From NCBI GenBank assembly GCA_002452815.1, contig DKFM01000006.1:310001-374000 (forward strand): DNA of 64,000 nucleotides, in the 5' to 3' direction. Numbering within the stretch: the stretch's first letter is position 1; every line of letters starts with the position of its first letter. Origin of the DNA: Rhodobacteraceae bacterium UBA6796 (lineage in GTDB: Bacteria; Pseudomonadota; Alphaproteobacteria; Rhodobacterales; Rhodobacteraceae). Positions 21,246 to 30,383 of the stretch are shown piece by piece. Both the position numbers and the translations under genes were made by a program. The notes under the pieces are model-generated. The model made no database searches. It worked only from the letters and a program-made list of their open reading frames with translations, and was not told the DNA's origin.

Positions 21246-21932
21246 TCAGAGCGGCGCAAGCCCGAGCGCGGCCAGGGTTTGCGCATTTTCGTCCAGCGCC
21301 GCGACACCCTTGGGCGAGAGCGCATAGAGCCCGCGCGCCGGATGATCGAACCAGCCGTAATGATCGGCGCGCATCAGGGTCGCGGCGCGCGCAACACCGG
21401 TGGCACGGGCCAGATCGGCGGGCTTGCCCGGACCGTTCTGTGCCAGATGATAGGCCAGTCGCAGCGCGTCCTGACGATAGGCGGTCATCCGGGTCTGGCC
21501 AGTGGTGCCGCCCAGATTGGGGTCCCCCACGCGGCGCTCGAACTCGCGCAGCAGACGGCTCGCGCGTTTGGTATTGCGGCGCGGCGCATAGGGGCCGGGG
21601 TCGAGATGCGCCTCGACCGTGGATTTGCCCGGATCGACCGCCAGCAGCCCCAGCCCCAGACGGCGGCACAGACGCAGGATATCGGCATAGCGCAGTTTCC
21701 AGCCGCGCGCAGACGACACGGGCACTGCCAGATAGACATGATCGAACAGCGCCTGACGCGCGGTGCCCTGCATCACCAGCGCCAGCGAAAACGTCAGCTT
21801 GAGTTCGACCACCACCGGCGGCTCCTCGCCACGCCGGGCCAGCACATCGCAATCGCCGATCTCGGCCTTGACGGTATAGCCCTGCGCTTCGAGATAGGAT
21901 TTGACGGGCAGGTAGAGATCGGCCTCGCGCAC
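21246..21932 (-). CDS. DUF2161 family PD-(D/E)XK-type protein
   Basis: 228 residues. It starts with GTG at 21932, five bases after the mraY stop. The N-terminal half carries a restriction-endonuclease-like core: EIGDCDVLARR near 24-34 then PPVVVELKLTF near 37-48 gives the D...ExK pattern. The C-terminal half looks like a winged helix (DLARATGVARAATLMRADHYGWFDHPARGLYALSPKG). This matches DUF2161, whose members are annotated as putative PD-(D/E)XK phosphodiesterases without known role. It sits inside the dcw cluster between mraY and murD, an unusual place for a nuclease-like gene. Confidence 0.8.
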   Translation of the reverse strand: MREADLYLPVKSYLEAQGYTVKAEIGDCDVLARRGEEPPVVVELKLTFSLALVMQGTARQALFDHVYLAVPVSSARGWKLRYADILRLCRRLGLGLLAVDPGKSTVEAHLDPGPYAPRRNTKRASRLLREFERRVGDPNLGGTTGQTRMTAYRQDALRLAYHLAQNGPGKPADLARATGVARAATLMRADHYGWFDHPARGLYALSPKGVAALDENAQTLAALGLAPL

Positions 21933-21937
21933 GGGCT

Positions 21938-23020
21938 TCAGCGGATCTTCAGCGTCGCCAGACCGATCAGGGCGAGGATCAGCGAGATGATCCAGAACCG
22001 GATCACGATCTGCGCCTCGCCCCAGCCTTTCTTCTCGAAATGGTGGTGGATCGGCGCCATCAGGAAGACCCGCTTGCCGGTGCGCTTGAAATAGAGCACC
22101 TGGATGATGACGCTCAGCGCCTCGACCACGAACAGCCCGCCGACGATCGCCAGAACCAGCTCGTGCTTGGTGCAGACCGCGATCGCCCCCAAGGCGCCGC
22201 CCAGCGCGAGAGAGCCGGTATCGCCCATGAAGACCGCCGCGGGCGGGGCGTTATACCACAAGAACCCCAAGCCCCCGCCGATCAGCGCGGCGGTGAAGAC
22301 GAAGATCTCGCCGGTGCCGGGCACGAAATGCACGCCCAGATAATTGGTGAAATCGACGCGCCCGACGATATAGGCGATGGCCCCCAGCGTGCCCGCCGCG
22401 ATCATCACCGGCATGATCGCCAGCCCGTCGAGCCCGTCGGTCAGGTTGACCGCATTGGCCGCGCCGACGATCACGATCATCGCGAAGGGCACGAACAGGA
22501 AGCCCAGATTGATCAGCGCATCCTTGAACACCGGCAGCGCCAGCTGGTTCGACAGATCGGCCGGGTGCAGCCAGGCCGCCGCCGCCGCCGCGACCGCCGC
22601 AAGGGCCAGCCCCAAGATCATCCGGATGCGCGAGCTGACGCCCTTGACGTTCTGCTTGGTGACCTTGGCGTAATCATCGGCAAACCCGATAAGCGCATAG
22701 CCATAGGTCACGCCCAGCACGATCCAGATATACCCGTTGTCGAGCCGCGCCCACAGGAGCGTCGAAACCAGCAACGCGGACAGGATCAACAGCCCCCCCA
22801 TCGTCGGGGTGCCCGCCTTGGCGAAATGGGTCTGCGGTCCGTCGGTGCGGATCGGCTGACCCTTGCCCTGCTTGCGGCGCAGAATGTCGATCAGCGGACG
22901 CCCGAAAAGGAAGCCGAAGATCAGCGCGGTAAAGAAGGCAGCCCCGGCCCGAAAGGTAATGTATCGGAAGAGATTGAAAAAATCACCACCGTCCGACAGG
23001 TTCGCCAGCCAATACAACAT
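21938..23020 (-). CDS. mraY: Phospho-N-acetylmuramoyl-pentapeptide-transferase
   Basis: Membrane enzyme making lipid I from UDP-MurNAc-pentapeptide and undecaprenyl phosphate. The 360 residues have about ten hydrophobic helices. The conserved motifs are [12 protein letters not shown] near 115, [13 protein letters not shown] near 190 with the catalytic aspartate, and the [11 protein letters not shown] histidine cluster near 325. The ATG overlaps the murF stop (TAATG). It is part of the minus-strand dcw operon. Confidence 0.97.
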   Translation of the reverse strand: MLYWLANLSDGGDFFNLFRYITFRAGAAFFTALIFGFLFGRPLIDILRRKQGKGQPIRTDGPQTHFAKAGTPTMGGLLILSALLVSTLLWARLDNGYIWIVLGVTYGYALIGFADDYAKVTKQNVKGVSSRIRMILGLALAAVAAAAAAWLHPADLSNQLALPVFKDALINLGFLFVPFAMIVIVGAANAVNLTDGLDGLAIMPVMIAAGTLGAIAYIVGRVDFTNYLGVHFVPGTGEIFVFTAALIGGGLGFLWYNAPPAAVFMGDTGSLALGGALGAIAVCTKHELVLAIVGGLFVVEALSVIIQVLYFKRTGKRVFLMAPIHHHFEKKGWGEAQIVIRFWIISLILALIGLATLKIR

Positions 23021-24468
23021 TACTCTTTTCCTTTATGAGCCTCGGCCGCGCCGGGCTGCCCGAGTTTTTTTAGCGCGTCAACCACCAGGCTGACTTTCGA
23101 TCCTTTGGAGCCCTTGACCAGCACCACATCGCCCGCATCGACCAGATGCGGCGTGCGCTCGGCCAGCGCGCGGGCGGTGTCGAACCACTCGCCCCGTTTG
23201 GCCCGCGGCAGAACCTCCCACAGCGCGTGCATCCGCGGCCCGGCCAGATGCACGGTATCGACGGCCGCCATGGCCGGGTGGTCGGCGATGGCGGCATGCA
23301 ACGCGATCTCATCGGGGCCGAGTTCCAGCATGTCGCCCAGAATTGCCACGCGGCGCCCGTGCTTCACACGCCCCACCCCGTCGCGGGGGCTGGCTGCGGC
23401 CAGCACATCAAGGGCAGCGTCCATCGAGGCCGGGTTGGCGTTGAATGCATCGTCGAACAGATCGAAGCTTTGGCCCTCATCGACAATATCCAGATAGATA
23501 CGCTCGCGCGCACCGCGGCCCGCGGGCGGCTCCCACAGGCCCATGTCGCAGGCGACGACCGCCGGATCGGCGCCGACCGCCTCGGCCAGCGCCAGTACGC
23601 CCAAGGCATTGTTTGCGAAATGTTTTCCCGGGGTCATCACCTTGAACAACAGCGGCTGCCCGCCATGTTCGGCCTGCACGATCGTCGCATCGCCCGCGAT
23701 CCGTGCGGCCGTCAGACGATAGTCCGAACCCGGTTCCGGCCCGAAGGTCAGAACCCGCGCCGCACCGGCGGCCGCCGCGCGCAGGATCGGGGTGACCGGC
23801 AGCCCGGTCGGGATGACCGCCACGCCGCCCGGTTCCAGCCCCTCGAAAATCGCACCTTTTTCACGCGCAATCCCGGCCAGATCGGCAAAGGCCTCCAGAT
23901 GGGCGGGGGCGACGGTGGTGATCATCGCGGCGTGCGGACGGGCCATGCGGGCCAGCGGCGCGATCTCTCCGGGGTGGTTCATGCCGATCTCGACCACCGC
24001 GAAATCCGCATCGGCCGGCATCCGCGCCAGCGTGATCGGCACGCCCCAGTGGTTGTTGAAGCTGGCCTCGGCGGCATGGACCTTGCCCTGTGCCGACAAA
24101 ACCGCGCGCAGCATTTCCTTGGTCGAGGTCTTGCCGACAGACCCCGTGACCGCGATCACCCGGGCGCGCGTCCGCGCCCGGCCCGCGCGGCCCAGATCTT
24201 CCAGCGCGGCCAAAACATCGGGCACGATCAGCAGCGGGTCGGCCTCGGAACAGCCCTCGGGGATGCGGCTGACCAGCGCCGCACTGGCGCCTTTCTTCAG
24301 CGCATCGGCCACGAAGTCATGGCCATCGCGCACATCCTTCAGCGCGACGAACAGATCGCCGGGCCGGATCGAGCGGGTGTCGATCGAAATTCCGGTCACC
24401 GCAAACGGGCGCGTGGCGCGGCCCCGGGTTGCGGCGGCCGCGTCGGCGGAAGTCCACAAGACAGCCAT
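23020..24468 (-). CDS. murF: UDP-N-acetylmuramoyl-tripeptide--D-alanyl-D-alanine ligase
   Basis: Adds D-Ala-D-Ala to the UDP-MurNAc-tripeptide, completing the pentapeptide. It has 482 residues. Motifs are [18 protein letters not shown] near 30, the ATP loop [13 protein letters not shown] near 112, [13 protein letters not shown] near 160, and the C-terminal [16 protein letters not shown] near 340. Its ATG overlaps the murE stop as ATGA, and mraY starts within its stop codon. Confidence 0.96.
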   Translation of the reverse strand: MAVLWTSADAAAATRGRATRPFAVTGISIDTRSIRPGDLFVALKDVRDGHDFVADALKKGASAALVSRIPEGCSEADPLLIVPDVLAALEDLGRAGRARTRARVIAVTGSVGKTSTKEMLRAVLSAQGKVHAAEASFNNHWGVPITLARMPADADFAVVEIGMNHPGEIAPLARMARPHAAMITTVAPAHLEAFADLAGIAREKGAIFEGLEPGGVAVIPTGLPVTPILRAAAAGAARVLTFGPEPGSDYRLTAARIAGDATIVQAEHGGQPLLFKVMTPGKHFANNALGVLALAEAVGADPAVVACDMGLWEPPAGRGARERIYLDIVDEGQSFDLFDDAFNANPASMDAALDVLAAASPRDGVGRVKHGRRVAILGDMLELGPDEIALHAAIADHPAMAAVDTVHLAGPRMHALWEVLPRAKRGEWFDTARALAERTPHLVDAGDVVLVKGSKGSKVSLVVDALKKLGQPGAAEAHKGKE

Positions 24469-25946
24469 CAGATTTTCCCATCCAGCGCAGCCACCGCCAC
24501 GCTTGCCTGTTCGACATCGTCAAACGGGTAGATGTCGGTGCCGATCACCTGCCCCGTTTCATGGCCTTTGCCGCAGATCAGCAACGCATCGCCCGGCCCA
24601 AGCGCATCGACCCCGCGCAGGATCGCCTCGGCGCGGTCGCCGACCTCGGTCGCCTCGGGGCCCGCCCCCTGCAGCACCGCAGCGCGGATCGTGGTCGGGT
24701 CTTCGCTGCGCGGGTTGTCATCGGTCACGATCACCAGATCGGCGTTTTCCGCGGCGGCCCGGCCCATCAGCGGGCGCTTGGTCCGGTCGCGGTCGCCGCC
24801 CGCACCGACAATCGCCACCAGCCGCCCCATCACATGCGGGCGCAGCGCGCGCAGCGCCGTCTGCACCGCGTCGGGGGTGTGCGAATAATCGACGAACACC
24901 GTCGCGCCGTTGTCGCGGGTCGCGGCCAGCTGCATCCGCCCGCGCACGGTGGACAGGCGCGGCAGCACGGCAAAGACCTCGGCCGCATCGGCGCCACAGC
25001 CGATCGCCAGGGCCGTCGCCGTCAGCACGTTCATCGCCTGGAACCCGCCGATCAGCGGGAGGCGCACCATCTGCGTCTCGCCCAGCCAGGAAAACCGCAC
25101 ATCCTGCCCGGTCGCGTCGAAACGCTGGCCCAGCAGGCGCATTTCGCAGTCCTCGCCATGGCCGATGCCAATCACCCGCTGGCCGCGCACGGTGGCGTAT
25201 TTCGCCAGTTCGGCCCCCCTCGGGTCATCGAGGTTGATAACCGCCACGCCATCCTCGGGCAGCACCCGGGTGAACAGCCCGGCCTTGGCGGCGAAATATT
25301 CGTCGAAGGTGGCGTGATAATCCAGATGATCCTGGGTAAAATTGGTAAACGCCGCCGCCGACAGCCGCACCCCGTCCAACCGCCGCTGTGCCAGCCCGTG
25401 CGAGCTGGCCTCCATCGCGGCATGGGTCACCCCGGCGGTGGCCATATCGGACAGCAGCCGGTGCAGGGTGATCGGCTCGGGCGTTGTATGCGGGGACGGT
25501 GCGGAAAAGGCGCCCTCGACCCCGGTCGTGCCGATATTGGCGGCCTCCAGCCCCAGCAATTGCCAGATCTGCCGGGTGAAGGTGGCGACCGAGGTCTTGC
25601 CATTGGTGCCGGTCACGGCGACCACGGTCTCGGGCTGGCGACCGAACCACAGCGCCGCCGCAAAGGCCAGCGCCTGACGCGGATCTTCGGTCACCACCAG
25701 CGACACGCCTGCCAGCACAGTGCGCGCGATCTCGGCGCCTTCGCGGTCGGTCAGCACGGCCACGGCGCCGCGTTCCAGCGCGGTCGGGATGAATTCGGCG
25801 CCATGCGCCTTGGTGCCGGGCAGCGCCGCAAACAGATGGCCCGGGCGCACAAGGCGGCTGTCCACGCTGAGCCCGGTGATTTCCGCATCCGCCCCGTGCA
25901 ATGCCGTCAGGCCAAGTGCGCTGAGCGTTTTGGTTGAGTTGCCCAT
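24468..25946 (-). CDS. murE: UDP-N-acetylmuramoyl-tripeptide synthetase (meso-diaminopimelate adding)
   Basis: Adds meso-diaminopimelate to UDP-MurNAc-L-Ala-D-Glu. About 492 residues from the ATG at 25946. The earlier ATG at 25976 lies within the -10 element of a strong promoter, so the later one is favoured. Motifs are LSVDSRLVRPGHLFAALPG near 30, the ATP loop VTGTNGKTSVATF near 110, the Mur-ligase FTQDHLDYH near 200, and the DNPRSEDP motif near 405 that in MurE selects diaminopimelate. It begins the murE-murF-mraY run after an apparent break behind ftsI. Confidence 0.95.
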   Translation of the reverse strand: MGNSTKTLSALGLTALHGADAEITGLSVDSRLVRPGHLFAALPGTKAHGAEFIPTALERGAVAVLTDREGAEIARTVLAGVSLVVTEDPRQALAFAAALWFGRQPETVVAVTGTNGKTSVATFTRQIWQLLGLEAANIGTTGVEGAFSAPSPHTTPEPITLHRLLSDMATAGVTHAAMEASSHGLAQRRLDGVRLSAAAFTNFTQDHLDYHATFDEYFAAKAGLFTRVLPEDGVAVINLDDPRGAELAKYATVRGQRVIGIGHGEDCEMRLLGQRFDATGQDVRFSWLGETQMVRLPLIGGFQAMNVLTATALAIGCGADAAEVFAVLPRLSTVRGRMQLAATRDNGATVFVDYSHTPDAVQTALRALRPHVMGRLVAIVGAGGDRDRTKRPLMGRAAAENADLVIVTDDNPRSEDPTTIRAAVLQGAGPEATEVGDRAEAILRGVDALGPGDALLICGKGHETGQVIGTDIYPFDDVEQASVAVAALDGKI

Positions 25947-25975
25947 ATCTTGTGCCCCGCTTTTGCCTGCTGCCA

Positions 25976-26003
25976 TTTATCGTGGTGCGCCCCCGCGCGT
26001 CAA
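25976..26003 (-). promoter_or_regulatory. Predicted promoter of murE
   Basis: On the minus strand TTGACG (25998-26003) is followed after 16 bases by GATAAA (25976-25981); a 17-base spacing gives ATAAAT. The start site would be near 25968, about 20 bases before the murE ATG at 25946. It directly follows the terminator at 26019-26058. Confidence 0.6.
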
Positions 26004-26018
26004 CGCGACGGCCCCTGT

Positions 26019-26058
26019 AAAAAAGGCGGCAGGCACGGCTTTGCCGATACCCGCCGCC
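26019..26058 (-). terminator. Intrinsic terminator between ftsI and murE
   Basis: On the minus strand a long stem begins GGCGGCGGG (from 26058) and ends CCTGCCGCC (to 26025), with a second CGGC/GCCG pairing at the top. It is followed by six T (26024-26019). It lies 19 bases after the ftsI stop and just ahead of a promoter for murE. Confidence 0.75.
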
Positions 26059-26076
26059 CTGTCCGTTCCCATCCGG

Positions 26077-27864
26077 TCAGCCTTTGACTTTGACCAGCTG
26101 AATCCCTTCGAGCGTCTCGGGATCGGCCTGCGGGCGCAGGCCCAGCAGCGGCGCGACACGGCGGATCACCTCGGCGGCCACCGGAACGGCGGTCCAGCCC
26201 GCGGTGCGGCGCGGCTCGCTGCCCGAATTTTCCGACGGCTCGTCCAGCGTCAGGATCAGCACATATTTCGGGTCGGTCACCGGGAAGGTGCCCGCGAAGG
26301 TGGCGATCACCTTGTCCTTGTAATAGCCGCCCGTGGGCTTGGCCTTGTCGGCGGTGCCGGTCTTGCCGGCCACCTGATAGCCCTTCACATCCCCGAAAGA
26401 GGCGGTGCCGCGGGTCACCACCGCGCGCATCATCGCCAGCGTGCGCCGGGCGACGACCTCGCTCATCACCCGCTCGCCCGGGGCATGATCGGCGTTGTGC
26501 ACCAGCGTCGGCGTGATCTTGCGCCCGCCGTTGGCCACCGTCGCATAGGCGGCGGCCAGATGCAGCGGGCTGGCCGAAAGGCCGTGACCGTAGCCGATGG
26601 TCATGGCCGAAATCTCGGACCATTTCTGCGGAATGATCGGCCGCCCCGTCGGCGCCTCGACCAGTTCGACCGGGGTCGGTTCGAGGAACCCGAGCTTGCC
26701 CAGGAATTCACGCTGCCGTTCCGGCCCGATCATCTGCGCGATATGCGCGGTGCCCACGTTCGAGGAATGCACGATCACGTCGGTGACTGAGTTTTCAGCG
26801 CCGTAATTGTGGAAATCGCGGATGCGGAACCGGCCATAGACCAGCGGCGTCTTGGTCGAAATCATCGTGCCGGGATTGACCAGCCCCATTTCCATCGCCT
26901 GCGCCACGGCAAAGATCTTGAAGGTCGAGCCCAGTTCATAGACCCCCTGCACCGCGCGGTTGAACAGCGGGCTGTCGCCCGCATCGCCCTTGGTCAGCGG
27001 CGCGGGGCGATCGTTGGGGTCGAAATCGGGCAGGCTGGCCATCGCCACGATCTCGCCGGTCTGCACCTCCATCAGCACGGCGGTCGCGCCCTTGGCATTC
27101 ATCAGCTTCATCCCGCCCGACAGGATTTCCTCCATCGCGGACTGGATCGTCAGGTCGATCGAGAGCTTGAGCGGCGCGCCCGCATTGGCCGGGTCGCGCA
27201 GCCAGCCGTCAAAGGCCTTCTCGACCCCCGCGACGCCGACGATCTCGGCCGAGGACACGCCTTCGGCGCCGAAGCGCGCGCCGCCCAGCACATGCGCCGC
27301 CAGCGCGCCATTGGGATAAAGCCGCATCTCGCGCGGGCCGAACAACAGCCCGGGATCGCCGATGTCATGCACCGCCTGCATCTGCTCGGGGCTGATTTTC
27401 TTCTTGATCCACAGGAACTTGCGCGTTCCCGTGAAATCGCGCACCAGCCTGTCGCGATCCAGATCGGGGAAGATTTCGACCAGTTTTTCCGCGGTGTTGA
27501 CCGGATCGATCAGCATCGGCGGCTGCGCATAGAGCGCGTGGGTCACCAGGTTGGTTGCCAGAACGCGGCCCTGCCGGTCGGTGATGTCGGCGCGCTGCGC
27601 CATGATCGCGGCGCCGGTATCCGACAGCTGCGGTTCGACGGGTTCGGACGCGGCCAGCGTCCCCATCCGCAGCCCGACGGTGGTGAAGGCGCCGACGAAC
27701 AGCAGCCCCATCATCAGCAGCCGCCCCTCGGCCACCAGGCGCGAGCGGTCGCGCGTCGCCTCTCCGCGCAGGCGGATGTTTTCACGTTCGATCGTGTCCG
27801 GGTTCACCCCCCGGGCGCGGGCATCCAGAATACGGGCCAAAGGGCGCAGCGGCGTGCGGATCAT
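26077..27864 (-). CDS. ftsI: Peptidoglycan D,D-transpeptidase FtsI (PBP3)
   Basis: Septal transpeptidase of the divisome. The 595 residues have a basic cytoplasmic tail, one TM (about 45-65, LLMMGLLFVGAFTTVGL), a pedestal domain and a transpeptidase domain. The catalytic serine is in ELGSTFKIF (STFK) near 310, followed by SSN (HSSNVGTAH) near 365 and KTGTADKAKP (KTG) near 500. Its ATG overlaps the ftsL stop (ATGA). An intrinsic terminator follows directly. Confidence 0.97.
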   Translation of the reverse strand: MIRTPLRPLARILDARARGVNPDTIERENIRLRGEATRDRSRLVAEGRLLMMGLLFVGAFTTVGLRMGTLAASEPVEPQLSDTGAAIMAQRADITDRQGRVLATNLVTHALYAQPPMLIDPVNTAEKLVEIFPDLDRDRLVRDFTGTRKFLWIKKKISPEQMQAVHDIGDPGLLFGPREMRLYPNGALAAHVLGGARFGAEGVSSAEIVGVAGVEKAFDGWLRDPANAGAPLKLSIDLTIQSAMEEILSGGMKLMNAKGATAVLMEVQTGEIVAMASLPDFDPNDRPAPLTKGDAGDSPLFNRAVQGVYELGSTFKIFAVAQAMEMGLVNPGTMISTKTPLVYGRFRIRDFHNYGAENSVTDVIVHSSNVGTAHIAQMIGPERQREFLGKLGFLEPTPVELVEAPTGRPIIPQKWSEISAMTIGYGHGLSASPLHLAAAYATVANGGRKITPTLVHNADHAPGERVMSEVVARRTLAMMRAVVTRGTASFGDVKGYQVAGKTGTADKAKPTGGYYKDKVIATFAGTFPVTDPKYVLILTLDEPSENSGSEPRRTAGWTAVPVAAEVIRRVAPLLGLRPQADPETLEGIQLVKVKG

Positions 27865-28214
27865 TGGGCGGCCTCCTCAACTCCGGTGGCAATCACGTCG
27901 ATCGGGTCGGTCACCGGCAGCGCCTGCGGATCGGGATAGGCGATCTGCGCCACGTCGCCGAACTGCTCGGGCGTCAGCGGCAGCAGCGCCAGCCGGCCGA
28001 AATTCATGTTGACCAGTTCGCGCAGCCGGTCGGGCCGGTTCAGATAGGCCCATTCGGCATTCAGCACGCCCAGACCTTCGTGCAGCGAGGCAATCTCGCG
28101 CTGCAGCGCGCGCAACTCGCTTTGCTTGTCCTGCGTTTCGTAATTCACCCGATAGGCCCAGAAAGCCAGACCCATGACACAAAGCGCAGTGGCAAGATAG
28201 ATCAGCGATCTCAT
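27861..28214 (-). CDS. ftsL: Cell division protein FtsL
   Basis: Small bitopic divisome protein, 117 residues: TM at about 3-20 ([18 protein letters not shown]), then a periplasmic coiled coil ([30 protein letters not shown]) that pairs with FtsB, and a short tail. Position between rsmH and ftsI, size and layout identify it; sequence conservation of FtsL is low. It overlaps both neighbours by ATGA. Confidence 0.9.
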   Translation of the reverse strand: MRSLIYLATALCVMGLAFWAYRVNYETQDKQSELRALQREIASLHEGLGVLNAEWAYLNRPDRLRELVNMNFGRLALLPLTPEQFGDVAQIAYPDPQALPVTDPIDVIATGVEEAAQ

Positions 28215-29209
28215 CGGTTTTTCCCTTTAAAACCAGTTGGTTTCAGGACAGGTGCAGGCAGGCCCAGGGTGGTGCGATCGGCCTGGCCCGCCGGGGCGTC
28301 CGTGCGCACCGCCACCCGCAGCTTGGCAGACCGGGCGCGCGGATTTTCCGCCAGTTCCTGATCGTCGGGGCCAATCGCCTTGGTCAGCAGCCGGAAAGCG
28401 GGCGCCTCGGCCTGCTGCACCGGCGCATAGCGCGAGCCCTGCCCGGCACCGCCGGAGCGTGCCGACAGGAAGCGCTTGACCACACGATCCTCCAGCGAAT
28501 GGAAGCTGACGACCGCCAGCTTGCCGCCGGGTTTCAAGGCACGCTCCGCGGCTTCCAGCCCCTCGATCAGCTGGCCGAATTCGTCATTCACCGCGATGCG
28601 GATCGCCTGGAAACTGCGGGTTGCCGGGTGGCTCTGGCCCGGTTTCGGGCGCGGCAGGCAGCGCTCGATCACCGCCACCAGTTGCAGCGTGGTGGTGAAA
28701 GGGCGCGCCGCCACGATGGCCCGCGCGATCCGGCGCGACGCGCGTTCCTCGCCATAGTGATAAAGGATGTCAGCCAGCGCGCCCTCTTCCAGCGTATTGA
28801 CCAGATCGGCGGCGCTGGGGCCCGTGTCGGACATCCGCATGTCCAGCGGCCCGTCGCGCAGGAAGGAAAACCCGCGCTCGGGCTGATCGAGCTGCATCGA
28901 GCTGACGCCCAAATCCAGCACCACCCCATCAAGCCCGCCCGGCGCGATCTCGGCAGCATAGCTGTCCAGCTCGGAAAACGTGCCCTCGACCAGCTGCAGC
29001 CGGTCGCCATAGGCGCCGCGCCAGTCCTCGGCCATGCGAAAGACCATCGGATCGCGGTCGACACCGATCACCAGATCGGCGCCCGCCTCCAGCAGGCCCC
29101 GGCTATAGCCGCCCGCGCCGAAGGTGCCATCCAGCCAGACCCCAGAGACAGGCGCGACCGCCCCGAGGAGCGGCCGCAGCAATACCGGGACATGCGGTGC
29201 CTCGGTCAT
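28211..29209 (-). CDS. rsmH: 16S rRNA (cytosine(1402)-N(4))-methyltransferase
   Basis: Methylates C1402 in the ribosomal P site. The 332 residues are the usual length. Motifs: HVPVLLRP near 5, the SAM-binding [14 protein letters not shown] near 27, [18 protein letters not shown] near 97, and [14 protein letters not shown] near 255, all typical of RsmH/MraW. Its ATG overlaps the mraZ stop by ATGA and its stop overlaps the ftsL start. Confidence 0.97.
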   Translation of the reverse strand: MTEAPHVPVLLRPLLGAVAPVSGVWLDGTFGAGGYSRGLLEAGADLVIGVDRDPMVFRMAEDWRGAYGDRLQLVEGTFSELDSYAAEIAPGGLDGVVLDLGVSSMQLDQPERGFSFLRDGPLDMRMSDTGPSAADLVNTLEEGALADILYHYGEERASRRIARAIVAARPFTTTLQLVAVIERCLPRPKPGQSHPATRSFQAIRIAVNDEFGQLIEGLEAAERALKPGGKLAVVSFHSLEDRVVKRFLSARSGGAGQGSRYAPVQQAEAPAFRLLTKAIGPDDQELAENPRARSAKLRVAVRTDAPAGQADRTTLGLPAPVLKPTGFKGKNR

Positions 29210-29691
29210 GGCGCCACCTGTGGCAGGTTGACCAGCGGGTCATAATCTTTCGGGCGATCCATGCGGGTTTCGCGGTCGGCCTCATAGGCCTCGGGGTCCC
29301 AGATCTTGAAGGTCGTCCCGGCCGAGGCGAAATAGGCCTCGGACTTCAGGCCGATCTTTTCGCGCAGCTTCTGCGGCAGGACCAGACGGCCGTCGTTGTC
29401 GATATCGGTCTGATGCGACAGCTCATACATCTTTTCCTCGACCTCGCGCCGTTCCTGCGACCCACGTTGCATGGCGTCGATCTGATCATCGATCTCATAG
29501 GCCGCTTCCATGGTAAAGACCTCGAGATATTTCTGCTCGGGCGGACCGTAGACGATGACGATATTGGGGCGTTGGCCGGGCTGCCAGTCGGGATCGCAGG
29601 CCTCGATCACGCGGCGGAAAGAGGCGGGGATGGAAACGCGACCCTTCGCGTCCACCTTGAACGTCTCTGACCCTCTGAACCGACGTGCCAA
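29206..29691 (-). CDS. mraZ: Transcriptional regulator MraZ
   Basis: AbrB-like DNA-binding repressor of the dcw cluster, 161 residues with two SpoVT/AbrB repeats: [16 protein letters not shown] near 11-26 and [20 protein letters not shown] near 97-116. The start appears to be TTG at 29691 with AGGAG nine bases upstream; no ATG fits the conserved N-terminus. It is preceded by an intrinsic terminator (29736-29776) and a long leader, and by TGGG repeats (30123-30158) that could be MraZ boxes, so it probably represses its own operon. Confidence 0.95.
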   Translation of the reverse strand: MARRFRGSETFKVDAKGRVSIPASFRRVIEACDPDWQPGQRPNIVIVYGPPEQKYLEVFTMEAAYEIDDQIDAMQRGSQERREVEEKMYELSHQTDIDNDGRLVLPQKLREKIGLKSEAYFASAGTTFKIWDPEAYEADRETRMDRPKDYDPLVNLPQVAP

Positions 29692-29732
29692 AGGCGCGTG
29701 CTCCTGTCCCGTTCCCCCGCCTGGTTTTCAGA

Positions 29733-29959
29733 AACGAAAACGGCGGATTGGGCTGCTGCCACTGCCCAATCCGCCGCCCTCGTCCCATCTCTGGGTATGT
29801 CCGACTGCGCGCGCCACCTGGGGGGATGTCTGCTCGCCCACGCGCCGGATCTCGTGTGTTCGTGAAGCGGGTGCCTGTATGAAACCTGCTAATTTCGCCG
29901 TGAGGTCTTTGTGCCTCGTTAGCCCGTCTTCTCGATGTCCAATTGGTGCCATGGGCTGG
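29733..29959 (-). ncRNA. upsM: UpsM-like small RNA from the 5' leader of mraZ (5' end approximate)
   Basis: In R. sphaeroides the dcw cluster is recalled to have a 268-base leader whose Rho-independent terminator produces the abundant RNA UpsM, cleaved by RNase E under stress. The same layout is here: about 700 non-coding bases, a strong terminator 50 bases before mraZ on the right strand, and internal pairing (GCTAA 29888-29892 with TTAGC 29919-29923, enclosing AGG/CCT). The 3' end near 29733 is seen; the 5' end near 29959 is inferred only from the known leader length. The frame open through this stretch has no coding character. Confidence 0.6.
29736..29776 (-). terminator. Intrinsic terminator in the mraZ leader (UpsM 3' end)
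   Basis: On the minus strand a perfect 13-bp stem (29764-29776 with 29741-29753) around a ten-base loop is followed by TTTTCGTTT. It stands about 50 bases before the mraZ start. Transcripts entering the dcw cluster must pass it, so it is either an attenuator or the 3' end of a separate small RNA. Confidence 0.85.
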
Positions 29960-30326
29960 GGTGGGAAATCAAGGGAAAAAATGGTCAGCCATGGAAATCC
30001 GAGGCCAGATCTGGTTCCAGACCACATTGAAAAACAAGGTCTTGTGGTCAATTTGGCGCCGCCATGCGCCAGAACTAGCGCACATACCACAGCCAGCCAC
30101 CAGATATTGTTGCCACAGGCGCACCCCATCGAAAGCCCATGAAATCCCAAAGCCCCCACTGAACACCTTAAAAATATTGCAGCGAGGGCGCTCAGCCGGG
30201 CGCATCCATCCAAAATTTCGCGGAATCACGGGCCATCACGCGCCTGCGATTCGCTGTGAACGACGATCCGGTCGCTCGGATTCCATGAATTCCCATAGCC
30301 CCGCTCGGGGCCCCTCACATGGCAAA
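29960..30326. other. Non-coding stretch upstream of the mraZ leader
   Basis: No gene is supported here. It contains CCAGATCTGG (30005-30014), an inverted pair GACCACA...TGTGGTC just after it, the TGGG repeats at 30123-30158, and an A/T-rich patch TTAAAAATATTG at 30168-30179, which stands out against the GC-rich background. I checked for RNase P RNA (rnpB), which I recall can lie upstream of mraZ in alphaproteobacteria, and did not find its conserved core on either strand. Confidence 0.6.
30123..30158 (-). promoter_or_regulatory. Four TGGG repeats at 9-11 base spacing, possible MraZ boxes
   Basis: On the minus strand TGGG occurs four times with spacings of 9, 10 and 11 bases. E. coli MraZ binds TGGGN direct repeats spaced ten bases. 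The array is on the dcw strand, about 435-465 bases before mraZ, so it would be upstream of the proposed UpsM start. GGG is common in this genome, so chance is not excluded. Confidence 0.45.
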
Positions 30327-30348
30327 GGGGCGGCCAACCGGCCGCCCC
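30327..30348 (-). terminator. Hairpin after mrp
   Basis: GGGGCGGCC (30327-30335) pairs with GGCCGCCCC (30340-30348) around AACC. On the minus strand it is followed by TTTGCC. It lies 35 bases past the mrp stop, in the right place to end mrp transcription. Confidence 0.65.
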
Positions 30349-30383
30349 AGCATCAGATCATCGGATTTCGCGCCCCTGCGCGG

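Noticed and set aside
29728..30213. Protein of about 161 residues upstream of mraZ
   Set aside because: No ribosome site, no recognisable domain, runs through the terminator stem, and the composition is unlike the neighbouring genes. A non-coding leader explains the region better.
29777..30326. RNase P RNA gene upstream of mraZ
   Set aside because: I looked on both strands for the conserved GAAAGTCCGGGC-type core and its partner and did not find them.
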